A model generated the notes under the pieces. It was not told the DNA's origin. It did no database searches and saw nothing but the letters and a program-made list of their open reading frames with translations. From NCBI GenBank assembly GCA_902609995.1, contig CACLUD010000002.1, forward strand, positions 1-54,828: 54,828 nucleotides of DNA. The letters are read 5' to 3'. Shown here one piece after another: positions 35,272-45,244 of this stretch. Made by a program: the position numbers and the translations under genes. This DNA comes from an uncultured Prochlorococcus sp. (lineage in GTDB: Bacteria; Cyanobacteriota; Cyanobacteriia; PCC-6307; Cyanobiaceae). Position 1 is the stretch's first letter; the number at the start of each line of letters is the position of its first letter.

Positions 35272-35376
35272 ATGAAAGATAAGCAAGAAAAAATAAGAAT
35301 GTTTTTGCCTTTTAGTTGGGTTGTATGTGCAGTCATATCTTTTGCTTACATAAATTCTCATTTAATTAATACCTAG
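35272..35376 (+). CDS. small membrane peptide (34 aa)
   Basis: ORF MKDKQEKIRMFLPFSWVVCAVISFAYINSHLINT. Confidence 0.4.
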   Translation: MKDKQEKIRMFLPFSWVVCAVISFAYINSHLINT

Positions 35377-35380
35377 TTAA

Positions 35381-35725
35381 ATGGATAATTTATCAAAAGA
35401 ACAAGTATTAGCTTCTTCAAGCGGATGGGTTGCATCATTACTTAATTTCTTACCAGGAGTAGGAACTGGTTATGTATATCAGAGAAGATGGTTACCATAT
35501 TTTATTACTACTGGAGTAGTAACTGCATGGTTTGTTATAGGAATAATTTTGCAAGGTGATAAAGAACCAAGTCAAACAGAACAATTAATAGGTATATCAG
35601 GCTTATTTCTTATATCAACAATAACAGTTGTAGAAGCTAACTTAGCTTTTAAGAAAGCTGTCAAAATAGCTTCTATTAAAAAAGAAGAAGAAAAAACTCC
35701 GATTAAAAAAGGATGGTTTAAATAA
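35381..35725 (+). CDS. hypothetical membrane protein (114 aa)
   Basis: FLPGVGTGYVYQRRWLPYFITTG..., several TM segments. Confidence 0.6.
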   Translation: MDNLSKEQVLASSSGWVASLLNFLPGVGTGYVYQRRWLPYFITTGVVTAWFVIGIILQGDKEPSQTEQLIGISGLFLISTITVVEANLAFKKAVKIASIKKEEEKTPIKKGWFK

Positions 35726-35728
35726 ACT

Positions 35729-36031
35729 TTAATTACTGTAGAAAAATAAAATTTCTTTTTCTTTGAGGCCTTCCCAACCAGAATCAATTAATAATTGATC
35801 TAAAGTTTCTTTATCAAAATGCTTGGAACCTGTTTTAACACATCTATTTCTCATTGACTTTTTGACTCCACTTCTTTCTCTTTTGTTTTCTTCGTTCATA
35901 ATCCTATTGTAAAGCTCAAGCATTTTTGAGGGGATTGGAGTCCCATCTAGGTCAATACCATTTTCAATTGCTTCATCAACTGCTTGCATCCCTATTTTTT
36001 TCATAAAGTTTGATTTATTAATAAAAAACAT
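35729..36031 (-). CDS. hypothetical protein (100 aa)
   Basis: ORF track, coding-like composition. Confidence 0.5.
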   Translation of the reverse strand: MFFINKSNFMKKIGMQAVDEAIENGIDLDGTPIPSKMLELYNRIMNEENKRERSGVKKSMRNRCVKTGSKHFDKETLDQLLIDSGWEGLKEKEILFFYSN

Positions 36032-36075
36032 CTTATAAGAAAAGATATTAATTTTTAAGGGTTTGAATAATTAAT

Positions 36076-36525
36076 TTACTGATTTTGAATTTCTTTTAAG
36101 ACTCTTATTGCCTCTTTTATATGTTCTGGCCCATTCAACAAATCTCGAAAGATATGTTTAATAAACCCATTTCTATCAATAACATAGGTAACTCTTCCAT
36201 CTAATAAACCAAGTACTTTGGGTACCTTGAAAGCCTTTCTTAGTGAATCGTTTTTATCACAAAGCAAGGGATATTGTAATTTATTTTTATTGGCAAATGC
36301 CAAGTGGCTTGAGGAACTACCATTACTTACTCCCCATACTTGCGCACCAAGGACTTTAAAAAGGTCATACTTATCTCTAAATCCGCATACCTCTATGGTG
36401 CATCCCGGGGTATCATCCTTTGGATAGAAAAACAAAACCAAAGGAGTTTTTAATCCATTATTTGTTCTTTTAGTCCCATTCTGATCTATTAAAGAAAATT
36501 GTGGTACTTTATTTCCAATCTGCAA
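36076..36525 (-). CDS. bcp: thiol peroxiredoxin, PrxQ/Bcp family
   Basis: VLFFYPKDDTPGCTIEVCGFRDKYD. Confidence 0.93.
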   Translation of the reverse strand: MQIGNKVPQFSLIDQNGTKRTNNGLKTPLVLFFYPKDDTPGCTIEVCGFRDKYDLFKVLGAQVWGVSNGSSSSHLAFANKNKLQYPLLCDKNDSLRKAFKVPKVLGLLDGRVTYVIDRNGFIKHIFRDLLNGPEHIKEAIRVLKEIQNQ

Positions 36526-36651
36526 GATAGTTTATGTAAAACTCCATCTTAGAACCAACTAATATTTTTCTGTGACCAAAAACAACAGAGTTTTGGATAA
36601 ATTTTTCATACTTTGTTCTAAAAGATACTAAAAGATTCTTTTAATTTACTA

Positions 36652-36816
36652 ATGTTATTGAACATATCTATTTTAATGGAATTTGCCATATATAGTTTTT
36701 TATTTTTCATTCTCTTTTTGGGAATACTTTTTAATCTAAAAATAACTAACAATAAAAGAGCTAATGAAATAAAAGAAAAGTTAAGAAAAAATTTAAATTG
36801 GAGTAAAAAAATTTAA
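36652..36816 (+). CDS. small single-TM protein (54 aa)
   Basis: ORF MLLNISILMEFAIYSFLFFILFLGILFNLKITNNKRANEIKEKLRKNLNWSKKI. Confidence 0.4.
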   Translation: MLLNISILMEFAIYSFLFFILFLGILFNLKITNNKRANEIKEKLRKNLNWSKKI

Positions 36817-36834
36817 GATCTATAAAATTGATTT

Positions 36835-37074
36835 TTAGAATTTTATTTTTTCATTTGGGGTAAATACAGAACAGTAATTACTTACAATATTTTTTAAGTC
36901 AATTTCGGAAGAATTCTTAGATTCTAATTTTAGTTTTTCTATAGCTTGTTTAGCATCTATTTCCCCAAGACGGTATCTAGCACATGTATCCAATACTTTA
37001 AACATTTTTGTAGTAACTGCCTTTGATTGCGGTACAAAGGCAAATAAGAAAAAAGCAGATAATATGATTTTCAT
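36835..37074 (-). CDS. secreted small hypothetical protein (79 aa)
   Basis: Signal-peptide-like N-terminus. Confidence 0.55.
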   Translation of the reverse strand: MKIILSAFFLFAFVPQSKAVTTKMFKVLDTCARYRLGEIDAKQAIEKLKLESKNSSEIDLKNIVSNYCSVFTPNEKIKF

Positions 37075-37280
37075 TATATTTGAAAAAGTTAATTACATTT
37101 TTGTAATTTAGTTTGGTTTATACAAATCTGATTTTTATTAGAATAAGAAAGCCAAAAACAATATGGATTTAATGTAATCACATAGTGAAAATTTACTCGC
37201 TGATACCCAAAATTTATATATCTATCAATACTATTTTACACAGTTTTGATATAAAGTTAACCTTATCTAATAAATAGATT

Positions 37281-37427
37281 TTGAAAATAAGCAAAAGAAT
37301 AATTAAAAGACACAAAACACTTATTAAGTGGTATCAAGAAAAATTAAAATTAAGTGATTACCAACTACTTTGGTTAGTTTTTTTTAAGGGAGTAATAATT
37401 ACAATAATTTTTTATAAACTTCTTTGA
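37281..37427 (+). CDS. small basic C-terminal-TM protein, TTG start (48 aa)
   Basis: ORF (M)KISKRIIKRHKTLIKWYQEKLKLSDYQLLWLVFFKGVIITIIFYKLL. Confidence 0.4.
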   Translation: MKISKRIIKRHKTLIKWYQEKLKLSDYQLLWLVFFKGVIITIIFYKLL

Positions 37428-37519
37428 AGAGTAACAAAGCGAGTTTATAAAATGATATTTTCAATTCATTAGATTATATTAATAATAGACTTTAATAATG
37501 AATTAAATAGACTTCTATC

Positions 37520-37810
37520 ATGAATATCTTTGGGGTAGGTTTACCAGAAGTAACAGTAATTTTAATTCTAGCTCTATTAATTTTTGGTCCTAAGAAATTA
37601 CCAGAATTAGGAAAACAACTTGGAAAAACATTAAAAAGCTTAAAAAAAGCATCGAATGAATTTCAAAACGAGATAGATCAAGTAATTAATGAGCCAGAGA
37701 GTGAAAATTTACCAAAATCACCTCAGAAAAAAATTACCAATGATCTCGATCAAGTTACTAAAGAACCAGAGGAGAAAGATTTCTCAGAATCAGATGATAA
37801 TGAAAAATGA
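37520..37810 (+). CDS. tatA: Sec-independent translocase TatA/E family
   Basis: IFGVGLPEVTVILILALLIFGPKKLPELGKQLGKTLKSLKKA. Confidence 0.93.
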   Translation: MNIFGVGLPEVTVILILALLIFGPKKLPELGKQLGKTLKSLKKASNEFQNEIDQVINEPESENLPKSPQKKITNDLDQVTKEPEEKDFSESDDNEK

Positions 37811-38207
37811 GATAATTCAAAGGCCAATTACCCCTATAGGAGAATTTGAAATAGCATTAAATAAAGCAGAACTTTCAGATGATGATTACGAATTAATTGA
37901 CTACATCAGATACACCAGTGTTTTTACCCAACCAAGTCTAGTTAAAGATTTAAAAAGGCCATCCAAACCACCTTTACTTACAAATCTTTGCCAAATATGC
38001 AGGAAAATCGGATCAGAGATGCCTGAGCACTTTAAAAAAGTAATTGATTGGTCAATCCAAATGAATGAACATAATATAAGATGGGATGGCCATCTAATTT
38101 GTGCAGAGGCATTAAATGTAGATAATATTCCAATAAGTCCTTCCTATGGAACTTCTTTATTTGATGTTCTTGTAGTACACAAAGAATTATTTCTGGGATT
38201 TGATTGA
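37800..38207 (+). CDS. hypothetical protein (135 aa), overlapping the tatA end
   Basis: MKNEIIQRPITPIGEFEIALNKAELSDDDYELIDYIRYTSVFTQP...; start re-assigned from 37689. Confidence 0.6.
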   Translation: MKNEIIQRPITPIGEFEIALNKAELSDDDYELIDYIRYTSVFTQPSLVKDLKRPSKPPLLTNLCQICRKIGSEMPEHFKKVIDWSIQMNEHNIRWDGHLICAEALNVDNIPISPSYGTSLFDVLVVHKELFLGFD

Positions 38208-38220
38208 CTAGCTAAAAATA

Positions 38221-38541
38221 TTAATCATCTAGAGGAATTGAATCGGCATCAATTACGTCTTTGGATTCTTCATACTTGCTTCTTTTAGTATCAATCCAGT
38301 TATTAATAGATGCCACGACTGGAAGGGAACCTCTATAAATAAAAATTGAGGTTGGTAAAGCACTAAATAATCCAACCAAAGGATTTTTGAAAAGTAATCT
38401 TCCTGCTTTGATATTAAATAAAATTATAAGAATTGAAGGAACCAAAACTTTAACTACTGTTTTTAAAGCCTCAATCCAACCGACACGATATATCCACCAT
38501 ATCAAGACTATCCCAACTACATAAAAAAATAAGTAAGTCAT
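38221..38541 (-). CDS. hypothetical membrane protein (106 aa)
   Basis: Hydrophobic segments; ORF track. Confidence 0.55.
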   Translation of the reverse strand: MTYLFFYVVGIVLIWWIYRVGWIEALKTVVKVLVPSILIILFNIKAGRLLFKNPLVGLFSALPTSIFIYRGSLPVVASINNWIDTKRSKYEESKDVIDADSIPLDD

Positions 38542-38639
38542 ACTTTTAATATAGTGTTTATTTAGTTTTATTGGTCTTTACAAAAAACAATTTAATTTTT
38601 TTCTAAGGCTTTGATATAAAATTATGCATAAAAGTTAAA

Positions 38640-38855
38640 ATGAGTTTCTCTGAAATAAGAAAATTTTTAAAACAAATGCAGTCAGAAGATAATTTAAGAA
38701 AAGAGGTTACTACTTCTGCAACTGCAGATGATGTAGCACTAATTGCTCAAAGACTTGGATATAGTTTCTCTGGTGATGATCTTTTAAGATTTAATGGCCA
38801 AAAAGTGGATAAAGTTACCGTCAGAAAAGTTGATCACCCTGGTGAATATCACTAA
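38640..38855 (+). CDS. Nif11-like leader-domain protein
   Basis: FLKQMQSEDNLRKEVTTSATADDVALIAQRLGYSFSGDDLLRF. Confidence 0.7.
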   Translation: MSFSEIRKFLKQMQSEDNLRKEVTTSATADDVALIAQRLGYSFSGDDLLRFNGQKVDKVTVRKVDHPGEYH

Positions 38856-38859
38856 AGGA

Positions 38860-39360
38860 TTAAGACTTAATCCAAATTGCGAGTCCTCCTCCTCTTCCTC
38901 TAGCACACATCCAATTTTTTTCTTTACTTATAGCTATTAGAGAGAAAAAAGGCATTCGCTTTTCTTCTGGTTTTTTTAAAGGTTTATTAACTAAGGTAAA
39001 ATTTCCAATATTTATTATTAAGTTCTCGAAGAAAAAGGGCAATAAAGGCCTCTTACCTTTTAATGATGCTTGCCCACAGAAAATAATCGATAATATCCCA
39101 AAACTAACTGAATTCTTTATCTGGTAATCAACTATATAATTTTGAGAATTAGTTTTCTTTAATTCTAATTTTGCTGATAATACTTGAAGAATGGTACTTG
39201 ATATATCATCTATTTCTTTTGAGCCTTTCTTCCATACGTAATTAAATTTCCAAGTTCCTATTAAATCTTCATATTCAATACCACTTCCATCTTTTTTAGA
39301 AATACTCTCTAAATTTTTTATTTCTGTGTATTGTGGTAATTTTTTAGCCTCAAGAATCAT
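38860..39360 (-). CDS. hypothetical protein (166 aa)
   Basis: LIGTWKFNYVWKKG..., lipocalin/fibrillin-like beta pattern (tentative). Confidence 0.55.
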   Translation of the reverse strand: MILEAKKLPQYTEIKNLESISKKDGSGIEYEDLIGTWKFNYVWKKGSKEIDDISSTILQVLSAKLELKKTNSQNYIVDYQIKNSVSFGILSIIFCGQASLKGKRPLLPFFFENLIINIGNFTLVNKPLKKPEEKRMPFFSLIAISKEKNWMCARGRGGGLAIWIKS

Positions 39361-39513
39361 TTGAAATAATATTTTTTATTCATCATAAAAAGGTTTTAAA
39401 AAAAAATAAAATTAAATTTCTTCTTTATTTCAAAATATTTCTAAGAAAGTAGAATGTAGGTACACATTCGTAACAAATTTCAGCTATAGTCTTTACAAAG
39501 TTTAACTTAAAAA

Positions 39514-39624
39514 ATGGATTTCATTTCAAAAAGACAAGGTCATATTCCACTTAAGGCTGTTCCTTACATATTTTTCCTTGCAGTTATTCTTAGTATCACA
39601 ACAACAACTAATACTTTTATTTAA
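39514..39624 (+). CDS. small membrane peptide (36 aa)
   Basis: ORF MDFISKRQGHIPLKAVPYIFFLAVILSITTTTNTFI. Confidence 0.4.
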   Translation: MDFISKRQGHIPLKAVPYIFFLAVILSITTTTNTFI

Positions 39625-39654
39625 GCTTTAAGATTTATTCTTAGGGTTTAATTT

Positions 39655-41187
39655 TTGATGAATAAATACGACGTAATTATCATAGGTAGTGGGATTGGAG
39701 GATTATGTTGCGGTTCTATATTAGCTCTTGCGGGTAAAAAGGTCCTTATAGCTGAAGCTCACTCTCAACCTGGAGGTGTTGCACATAGCTTCAATATGAG
39801 AGGTTACAAGTTTGAATCTGGTCCTTCATTATGGAGTGGTATTGGCAAGTGGCCTACGACCAATCCATTAGGGCAAATACTTAGATTACTTGACCAAAAG
39901 GTTGAACTTATTAAATATCAAGGATGGCATGTCAATGTTCCTGAAGGTGAATTCAATTTGGAAGTAGGACAAGAACCATTTAAAGAAAGAATAAGATTAT
40001 TAAGAGGTGAAAAGTCTGTTGAAGAGTGGGATTCATTTGTATCAGGGATAAGACCTCTTAGTCAAATAGTAAGCGAAATTCCGCTCCTCTCTAGTTCACC
40101 TGAAACAATTAATTTTTTAGAGGTTATAAAATTAGCATCTAAATTCTTACCTAATATAAAATCATTACCAAAGCTAAATGGTGGTTTTGGGGATATTGTC
40201 GACAGTCACCTAAATGATCCTTTCCTTAGAAACTGGGTTGATTTGCTTAGTTTTTTAATAAGTGGGATGCCAATGCATGATACAAATTCTGCTGCGATGG
40301 CTACATTATTTGACGAATGGTTTAAACCTGAATCGTATTTAGAATATCCAAAGGGAGGAAGTGAAAGTATAGTACAGGCACTAGTTGATGCTTTCAAAAA
40401 AAATGGCGGTGAACTAATTCTTTCTTCTAAAGTAGAAGCTGTAAATTTTAGTAAAAATATTGCCTCAGGTGTAACTTTAGAAAATGGTTCCAATTTTATT
40501 TCGAACTTTGTCGTAATGAATACTGATGCTTGGACTTCCAGAAAATTAATTCCACAAGAATTCCAAAAAAAATGGAGCCCAAAGGCTAAAGATATTAATA
40601 AATGCGGTTCTTTTCTTCATATTCATTTAGGTTTTGATGCCTCTGGTCTACAAAATTTACCAATTCATGCAATACACGTTGATAACTGGGAGAGAGGAAT
40701 TACTGCAGAAAGAAATGTAGCAGTTTTCTCAATTCCTTCTGTATTAGATAAGAGTATGGCACCAAAAGGTAAACATGTCCTGCATGGGTATACTCCTGCC
40801 AATGAACCATGGGAAATTTGGAAGAATTTAAACTCTAATGAGTTAGCTTACAAAAAACTTAAAGAGGAAAGATGTTCAATATTTCTCAAATCTTTGAGAA
40901 AAATAATACCTGATATAGATAATAGAATTGAGATCAAATTGCTTGGCACTCCTTTAACGCATAAAAAGTATACCAATACTTATTGTGGTAGCTACGGGCC
41001 AGCATTATCGGCTGCTCAAGGACTATTCCCTGGATGTAAAACATCTGTTAAAAATATGCTTACTTGCGGAGCAAGTACTTTCCCCGGAATTGGTATACCT
41101 GCCGTCTCAGCAAGTGGAGCATATGCGGCTGAAAAAATTATGGGGAAGAAGGAATATAAAAACCTTCTTAAAAAGATAGATCTTTAA
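39655..41187 (+). CDS. carotenoid isomerase / phytoene-desaturase-like FAD oxidoreductase
   Basis: YDVIIIGSGIGGLCCGSILALAGKKVLIAEAHSQPGGVAHSF. Confidence 0.88.
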   Translation: MMNKYDVIIIGSGIGGLCCGSILALAGKKVLIAEAHSQPGGVAHSFNMRGYKFESGPSLWSGIGKWPTTNPLGQILRLLDQKVELIKYQGWHVNVPEGEFNLEVGQEPFKERIRLLRGEKSVEEWDSFVSGIRPLSQIVSEIPLLSSSPETINFLEVIKLASKFLPNIKSLPKLNGGFGDIVDSHLNDPFLRNWVDLLSFLISGMPMHDTNSAAMATLFDEWFKPESYLEYPKGGSESIVQALVDAFKKNGGELILSSKVEAVNFSKNIASGVTLENGSNFISNFVVMNTDAWTSRKLIPQEFQKKWSPKAKDINKCGSFLHIHLGFDASGLQNLPIHAIHVDNWERGITAERNVAVFSIPSVLDKSMAPKGKHVLHGYTPANEPWEIWKNLNSNELAYKKLKEERCSIFLKSLRKIIPDIDNRIEIKLLGTPLTHKKYTNTYCGSYGPALSAAQGLFPGCKTSVKNMLTCGASTFPGIGIPAVSASGAYAAEKIMGKKEYKNLLKKIDL

Positions 41188-41271
41188 AGCATTCGACAAA
41201 GTCAAAAAAATATCTTTAGTTAAGAAATAAGAAGAAAAAAAGTAATTTTTTTTTAGGATGATATTCTTTAT

Positions 41272-41505
41272 TTGAATATAACTTTTACTTATAGTTTTTA
41301 TATGTTTTTCTTATCTATTCCCCAGGCTTGGCACTTAGCTGGTACATGGTCAGAGCAACTACCAAACGACTCAAATCTAATAGGAATGAGTCAAACAGAG
41401 TTGATGATGACTTTGCATTCTATCTTTGTACCACTTTTACTAGTAATTTCATATTTTCTATTTCTAAAAATCTCTAAAAACGAATCAAAAAAAGTTAAAG
41501 GCTAA
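41272..41505 (+). CDS. hypothetical protein (77 aa)
   Basis: ORF track; two hydrophobic regions. Confidence 0.5.
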   Translation: MNITFTYSFYMFFLSIPQAWHLAGTWSEQLPNDSNLIGMSQTELMMTLHSIFVPLLLVISYFLFLKISKNESKKVKG

Positions 41506-41524
41506 TTTATTTTAGAAGAAGCTT

Positions 41525-41824
41525 TTATTTTGCGGAACTTCTTCTAAAAACTTTTCTTCCAGTAGAAGTATCTACGGAAGTGGAATTACTCTCTTCTTTA
41601 GTATTGGAATTACCATTAGCATTTTCAATATCGCTTTTATCCATCTCGGCACAAACCCCTACTACCATTGCTGCTTGCAGTTGATCTGGTAAATCCCCAA
41701 TAGTTAATAAAGCTTTTAAAACTAACTGAAGGCGGGTTTCCCTATCTATTTCTGGCCTTAGCTTTTTAACCGTATTCCAAAGTTCTTGAGTAACTTCTTT
41801 CAAAAGTTCACGATCTACAGACAA
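41525..41824 (-). CDS. hypothetical protein (99 aa)
   Basis: ORF track; coding-like composition. Confidence 0.6.
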   Translation of the reverse strand: MSVDRELLKEVTQELWNTVKKLRPEIDRETRLQLVLKALLTIGDLPDQLQAAMVVGVCAEMDKSDIENANGNSNTKEESNSTSVDTSTGRKVFRRSSAK

Positions 41825-41921
41825 ATTTAAAACCTTTTTATATTTCTATTAATCTAACAAATAATAGGGATTTCTTAAAATATTTTGCGTAAAACTGAAT
41901 ATTAGTTGAAATTTTTTATTA

Positions 41922-42119
41922 CTAAAAGGCAAGTTGTATTTGTTTTGGAAGCTCATTATTTTCCTGTATATTTTTAGTAGATTTTACATTTTTAAAGTTA
42001 CTAAAAAACTTTTTTTTAATTTTTATTGGAGCACTAGAGAATCTAGAATTAGCTCTTGAAAGTGAGTTCCATTCTTTTGGATTAAATGTAGCGTAGGGGG
42101 AAGAAGATAAAATTTTCAT
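41922..42119 (-). CDS. small basic hypothetical protein (65 aa)
   Basis: ORF track. Confidence 0.4.
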   Translation of the reverse strand: MKILSSSPYATFNPKEWNSLSRANSRFSSAPIKIKKKFFSNFKNVKSTKNIQENNELPKQIQLAF

Positions 42120-42411
42120 TTCTAATAATACATCTGTACTAATATTAGTATAAAAATACTATTACGCAACTAATTAATTCTTTATGTCTTTATTTTGATA
42201 AAATAAAATTAAAATTATTTATCTTACTTAACTCTCTCATAAGATTTTTATATACTTCTTGGTATCAACAAAGACTAATTAATCCTTTATTTAAGCAATT
42301 CATAACCAATACCCTTAAAAACCCTTTTAGATAGTGAAATTTCTTGAAATTAATATTGACAAGTTATTTTGCCATAAAGCTCCTATAAAAAGTAAAGTTA
42401 TTTATTAAATA

Positions 42412-42720
42412 ATGCTTTTAAGTACTCAAAAAAGATTAAAAATCCAGGAAATAGTTAAAAGAATATCTTTAGATAAAGAAGTCTCGTTAAAAGAAAGAAT
42501 ATTTGTTGAAAAATACGCAAAACACAGCTCAACAATATCTCTTTGGTTAAAAAAAGCAAATAGCATCAGAAGACATGGAAGAAAAAGCGAAGATAGTCTT
42601 AATGGGCTAATTCAATCGCTAGGAATTGATGGATTAGAAGGAGAGAATCATTTCAATCCAAATAAAGATGATATTTCTGACTGGTTTGGAGGTTCACCTG
42701 ATTGGATTAAAAGGAGCTAG
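42412..42720 (+). CDS. hypothetical protein (102 aa)
   Basis: ORF track. Confidence 0.6.
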   Translation: MLLSTQKRLKIQEIVKRISLDKEVSLKERIFVEKYAKHSSTISLWLKKANSIRRHGRKSEDSLNGLIQSLGIDGLEGENHFNPNKDDISDWFGGSPDWIKRS

Positions 42721-42735
42721 AAAATCATTTAATCT

Positions 42736-42849
42736 CTAACTTATCCATGCATTAGAGAATAAATAAACACTAAAACCTGATATGATCCCCCAGAAAATCC
42801 AAGGGAGTAACTTTATAGGGAACAAGTATTTGTTAGTAAATGTATTCAT
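42736..42849 (-). CDS. small membrane peptide (37 aa)
   Basis: ORF MNTFTNKYLFPIKLLPWIFWGIISGFSVYLFSNAWIS. Confidence 0.4.
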   Translation of the reverse strand: MNTFTNKYLFPIKLLPWIFWGIISGFSVYLFSNAWIS

Positions 42850-43009
42850 AAAATAATCTAATATCTAACTAGATTATTTGTAATTTTGAATATTGAAAAT
42901 AGGTTTAATTGCTCTAATCACCCAAAATGAATGATATGAATATTAAACAAGTAAATAATGTACTTAAAATATATAGGAAAATTAGCGCAGTTTATCTCAA
43001 GCTCATAAA

Positions 43010-43150
43010 TTAAGCAGCTATCTTTTCATTATTAACTTCAAAATCAATTTTCTTCATATTTTGTTCATTTGAATTATCCCAATATTTAATTAGTCTTTCT
43101 AACTCATTAATTCTTTTTTTAGCATTGGCAATCTTTTCAGTTGAAGTCAT
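43010..43150 (-). CDS. small coiled-coil protein (46 aa)
   Basis: ORF MTSTEKIANAKKRINELERLIKYWDNSNEQNMKKIDFEVNNEKIAA. Confidence 0.45.
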   Translation of the reverse strand: MTSTEKIANAKKRINELERLIKYWDNSNEQNMKKIDFEVNNEKIAA

Positions 43151-43305
43151 TTAAAAAATTTAGCTATTTAAAATATGCATTAAAAAAATTTTTTTTCAAT
43201 ACTTAATTTTGATTTGCTTAAACTTTAAAAATATTAATTATTAGTTAAAAGTTTAAACACCTAGTATTTAAGTAATTATACTTAATAATAGAGATTGAGC
43301 TTTTT

Positions 43306-43815
43306 ATGAAAAATTTGAATTCATTTATTCTAAACAATACGGTTAAGATCCTTGATTTTGTTTATTCAGATAGGCATTTGCAGAGATTTTGGGTATTAGA
43401 AGTTATTGCAAGGTCTCCTTATTTTGCTTTTCTTTCTGTTCTTCATTTCAAAGAATCACTTGGATTAAAAAATGACATCACAATGTTTTTGATGAAAGAA
43501 CATTTTTACCAAGCCATTAATGAGACGGAGCATTTAAAAGAAATGGAAAAAAGAGGAGGTGATAAGTTTTGGATTGACAGGTTTTTAGCAAGGCACCTTG
43601 TACTTGTCTATTACTGGATCATGGTTTTTTATTATTTCTGTTCTCCAAGAAATGCTTATGACGTAAATATCAAAATTGAAGAGCATGCATTTAATACTTA
43701 TACAAAGTACCTAAAAGATCACCCTGAAGATCAAAAGATAAAAGAAATTGCACAAGACGAACTTAATCACGTTGAAGAACTTAATGAAGCCTTAGCGATG
43801 ATAACTCAATCCTAA
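43306..43815 (+). CDS. ptox: plastoquinol terminal oxidase (alternative oxidase-like diiron protein)
   Basis: RFWVLEVIARSPYFAFLSVLHFKESLG...INETEHLKEME...DRFLARHLVLVYYWIMV...EEHAFNTY...DELNHVEE AOX/PTOX diiron motifs. Confidence 0.92.
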   Translation: MKNLNSFILNNTVKILDFVYSDRHLQRFWVLEVIARSPYFAFLSVLHFKESLGLKNDITMFLMKEHFYQAINETEHLKEMEKRGGDKFWIDRFLARHLVLVYYWIMVFYYFCSPRNAYDVNIKIEEHAFNTYTKYLKDHPEDQKIKEIAQDELNHVEELNEALAMITQS

Positions 43816-44246
43816 TTTAAGACTGAAAAATCAAGAAAAAATACTGCAAACATTATCGAAGAAGCAATCAAGCTAATTCCGATAATCAATGAGACATAGC
43901 CTTTTCGCCTAGGCAATTTATAAAAGAGCACTCCAATTACAATTGCGATTATTACGGCAAAAAATATTACGACTTTTTCAGTTAAAGAATTTAGGTGGAG
44001 TATTAAATTTGTACTTTCAAAGAATTTTAGATAATCAGATAAAAATACTTCGCCTTCAATTTTTTTAAAATATAAGAATGCACTTATCAGAGCAGAACTT
44101 AATAAAGAAAAGACTGCAAGAGCGCTAACTGGCTTAGTAAGTCTATTTATTGTTCTATTGAAACTTACTAGCAGACTTAATATAAGTAAAGCCATACCCA
44201 TTGGTATCAAGGGGATTAAGATAGAAATGTTTATGGAATTTTCCAC
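43812..44246 (-). CDS. membrane protein resembling the NdhF N-terminal region
   Basis: ISILIPLIPMGMALLILSLLVSFNRTINRLTKPVSAL; four hydrophobic helices. Confidence 0.55.
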   Translation of the reverse strand: MENSINISILIPLIPMGMALLILSLLVSFNRTINRLTKPVSALAVFSLLSSALISAFLYFKKIEGEVFLSDYLKFFESTNLILHLNSLTEKVVIFFAVIIAIVIGVLFYKLPRRKGYVSLIIGISLIASSIMFAVFFLDFSVLN

Positions 44247-44393
44247 GAAAGAATTTTAAATTCATTTTAATTTTATAATATTCAAAGACCTAATTTAACC
44301 ACCTAAGATTTATATAAAATTTTTTTTATGTATATAGTACCTATTGATTTCTGTGTCAGTTGATACGAAAATTAAAATACTAACGACAAAGCC

Positions 44394-44495
44394 ATGCTTA
44401 CAATTTCTGAAATTCTTCTTGCAAGTGCAATTTTTCTTGGAATAGTATATTGGGAGGTTCAATTTCTATACTCCAAAACTACTGCTGTTAAATGA
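44394..44495 (+). CDS. small single-TM peptide (33 aa)
   Basis: ORF MLTISEILLASAIFLGIVYWEVQFLYSKTTAVK. Confidence 0.4.
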   Translation: MLTISEILLASAIFLGIVYWEVQFLYSKTTAVK

Positions 44496-44617
44496 TTTCT
44501 CTGCGAATAAAAGGCAAAACATCAGATTAAAATAAATTTAAATAAAATTTAAGAATTCAAACAAACAAAAAAAGCTTTAAATATGAGAGAATAAACACAT
44601 CTTTTTACAGTGGGCAA

Positions 44618-44755
44618 ATGAGCGAAGTAAAAACTCAAGAAATCGATTCTACACAGCAACAACAACAACAGCAGCAGCAATCATACCAAGACAGTAATAT
44701 TTATTCTGCGGAAACAGAACAACTTTATTTAAAAATGAAAGAAGGGTGGCTTTAA
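44618..44755 (+). CDS. small polyglutamine-containing protein (45 aa)
   Basis: ORF MSEVKTQEIDSTQQQQQQQQQSYQDSNIYSAETEQLYLKMKEGWL. Confidence 0.55.
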   Translation: MSEVKTQEIDSTQQQQQQQQQSYQDSNIYSAETEQLYLKMKEGWL

Positions 44756-45244
44756 TATCCTCCACTATTGAAATAAATTTTTAACGAAAATTAATATACC
44801 TTGGTTGGTCAAATAAAATAATTTTTAGAAACAATCGCTACTTTTTTTTTAATATAAGCGATTAAATTTTAAAAAGAATAAAAAAAAAATTGTTTAAGAA
44901 ACTCAAACAGTTAGAAAAATTAAATGGAAGAATTGCTATGGGAGGTTTAGTTTATTTATTATTTACAAAATTATTCTCTAGTCATACTGATGTCCTTGAT
45001 CAATTGAAATCTATTTTAATTTAAAGATCAGTTACATTTTTTTACAGCCATATTTCTTTTAATCTAATCATCATTCAAAGATATAAAAATTTGAATAGCT
45101 TCGTAATTATTTCTAATTTAAATAGTTTGACTTTTTTATTTAAAATTTATATTTTTCACATGATTAGGAGAATAAATACTACTCATAAAGTAAAACCAAA
45201 ATACACCCTTTATAGTATATTTGTACTATCAAGGATACTATACT

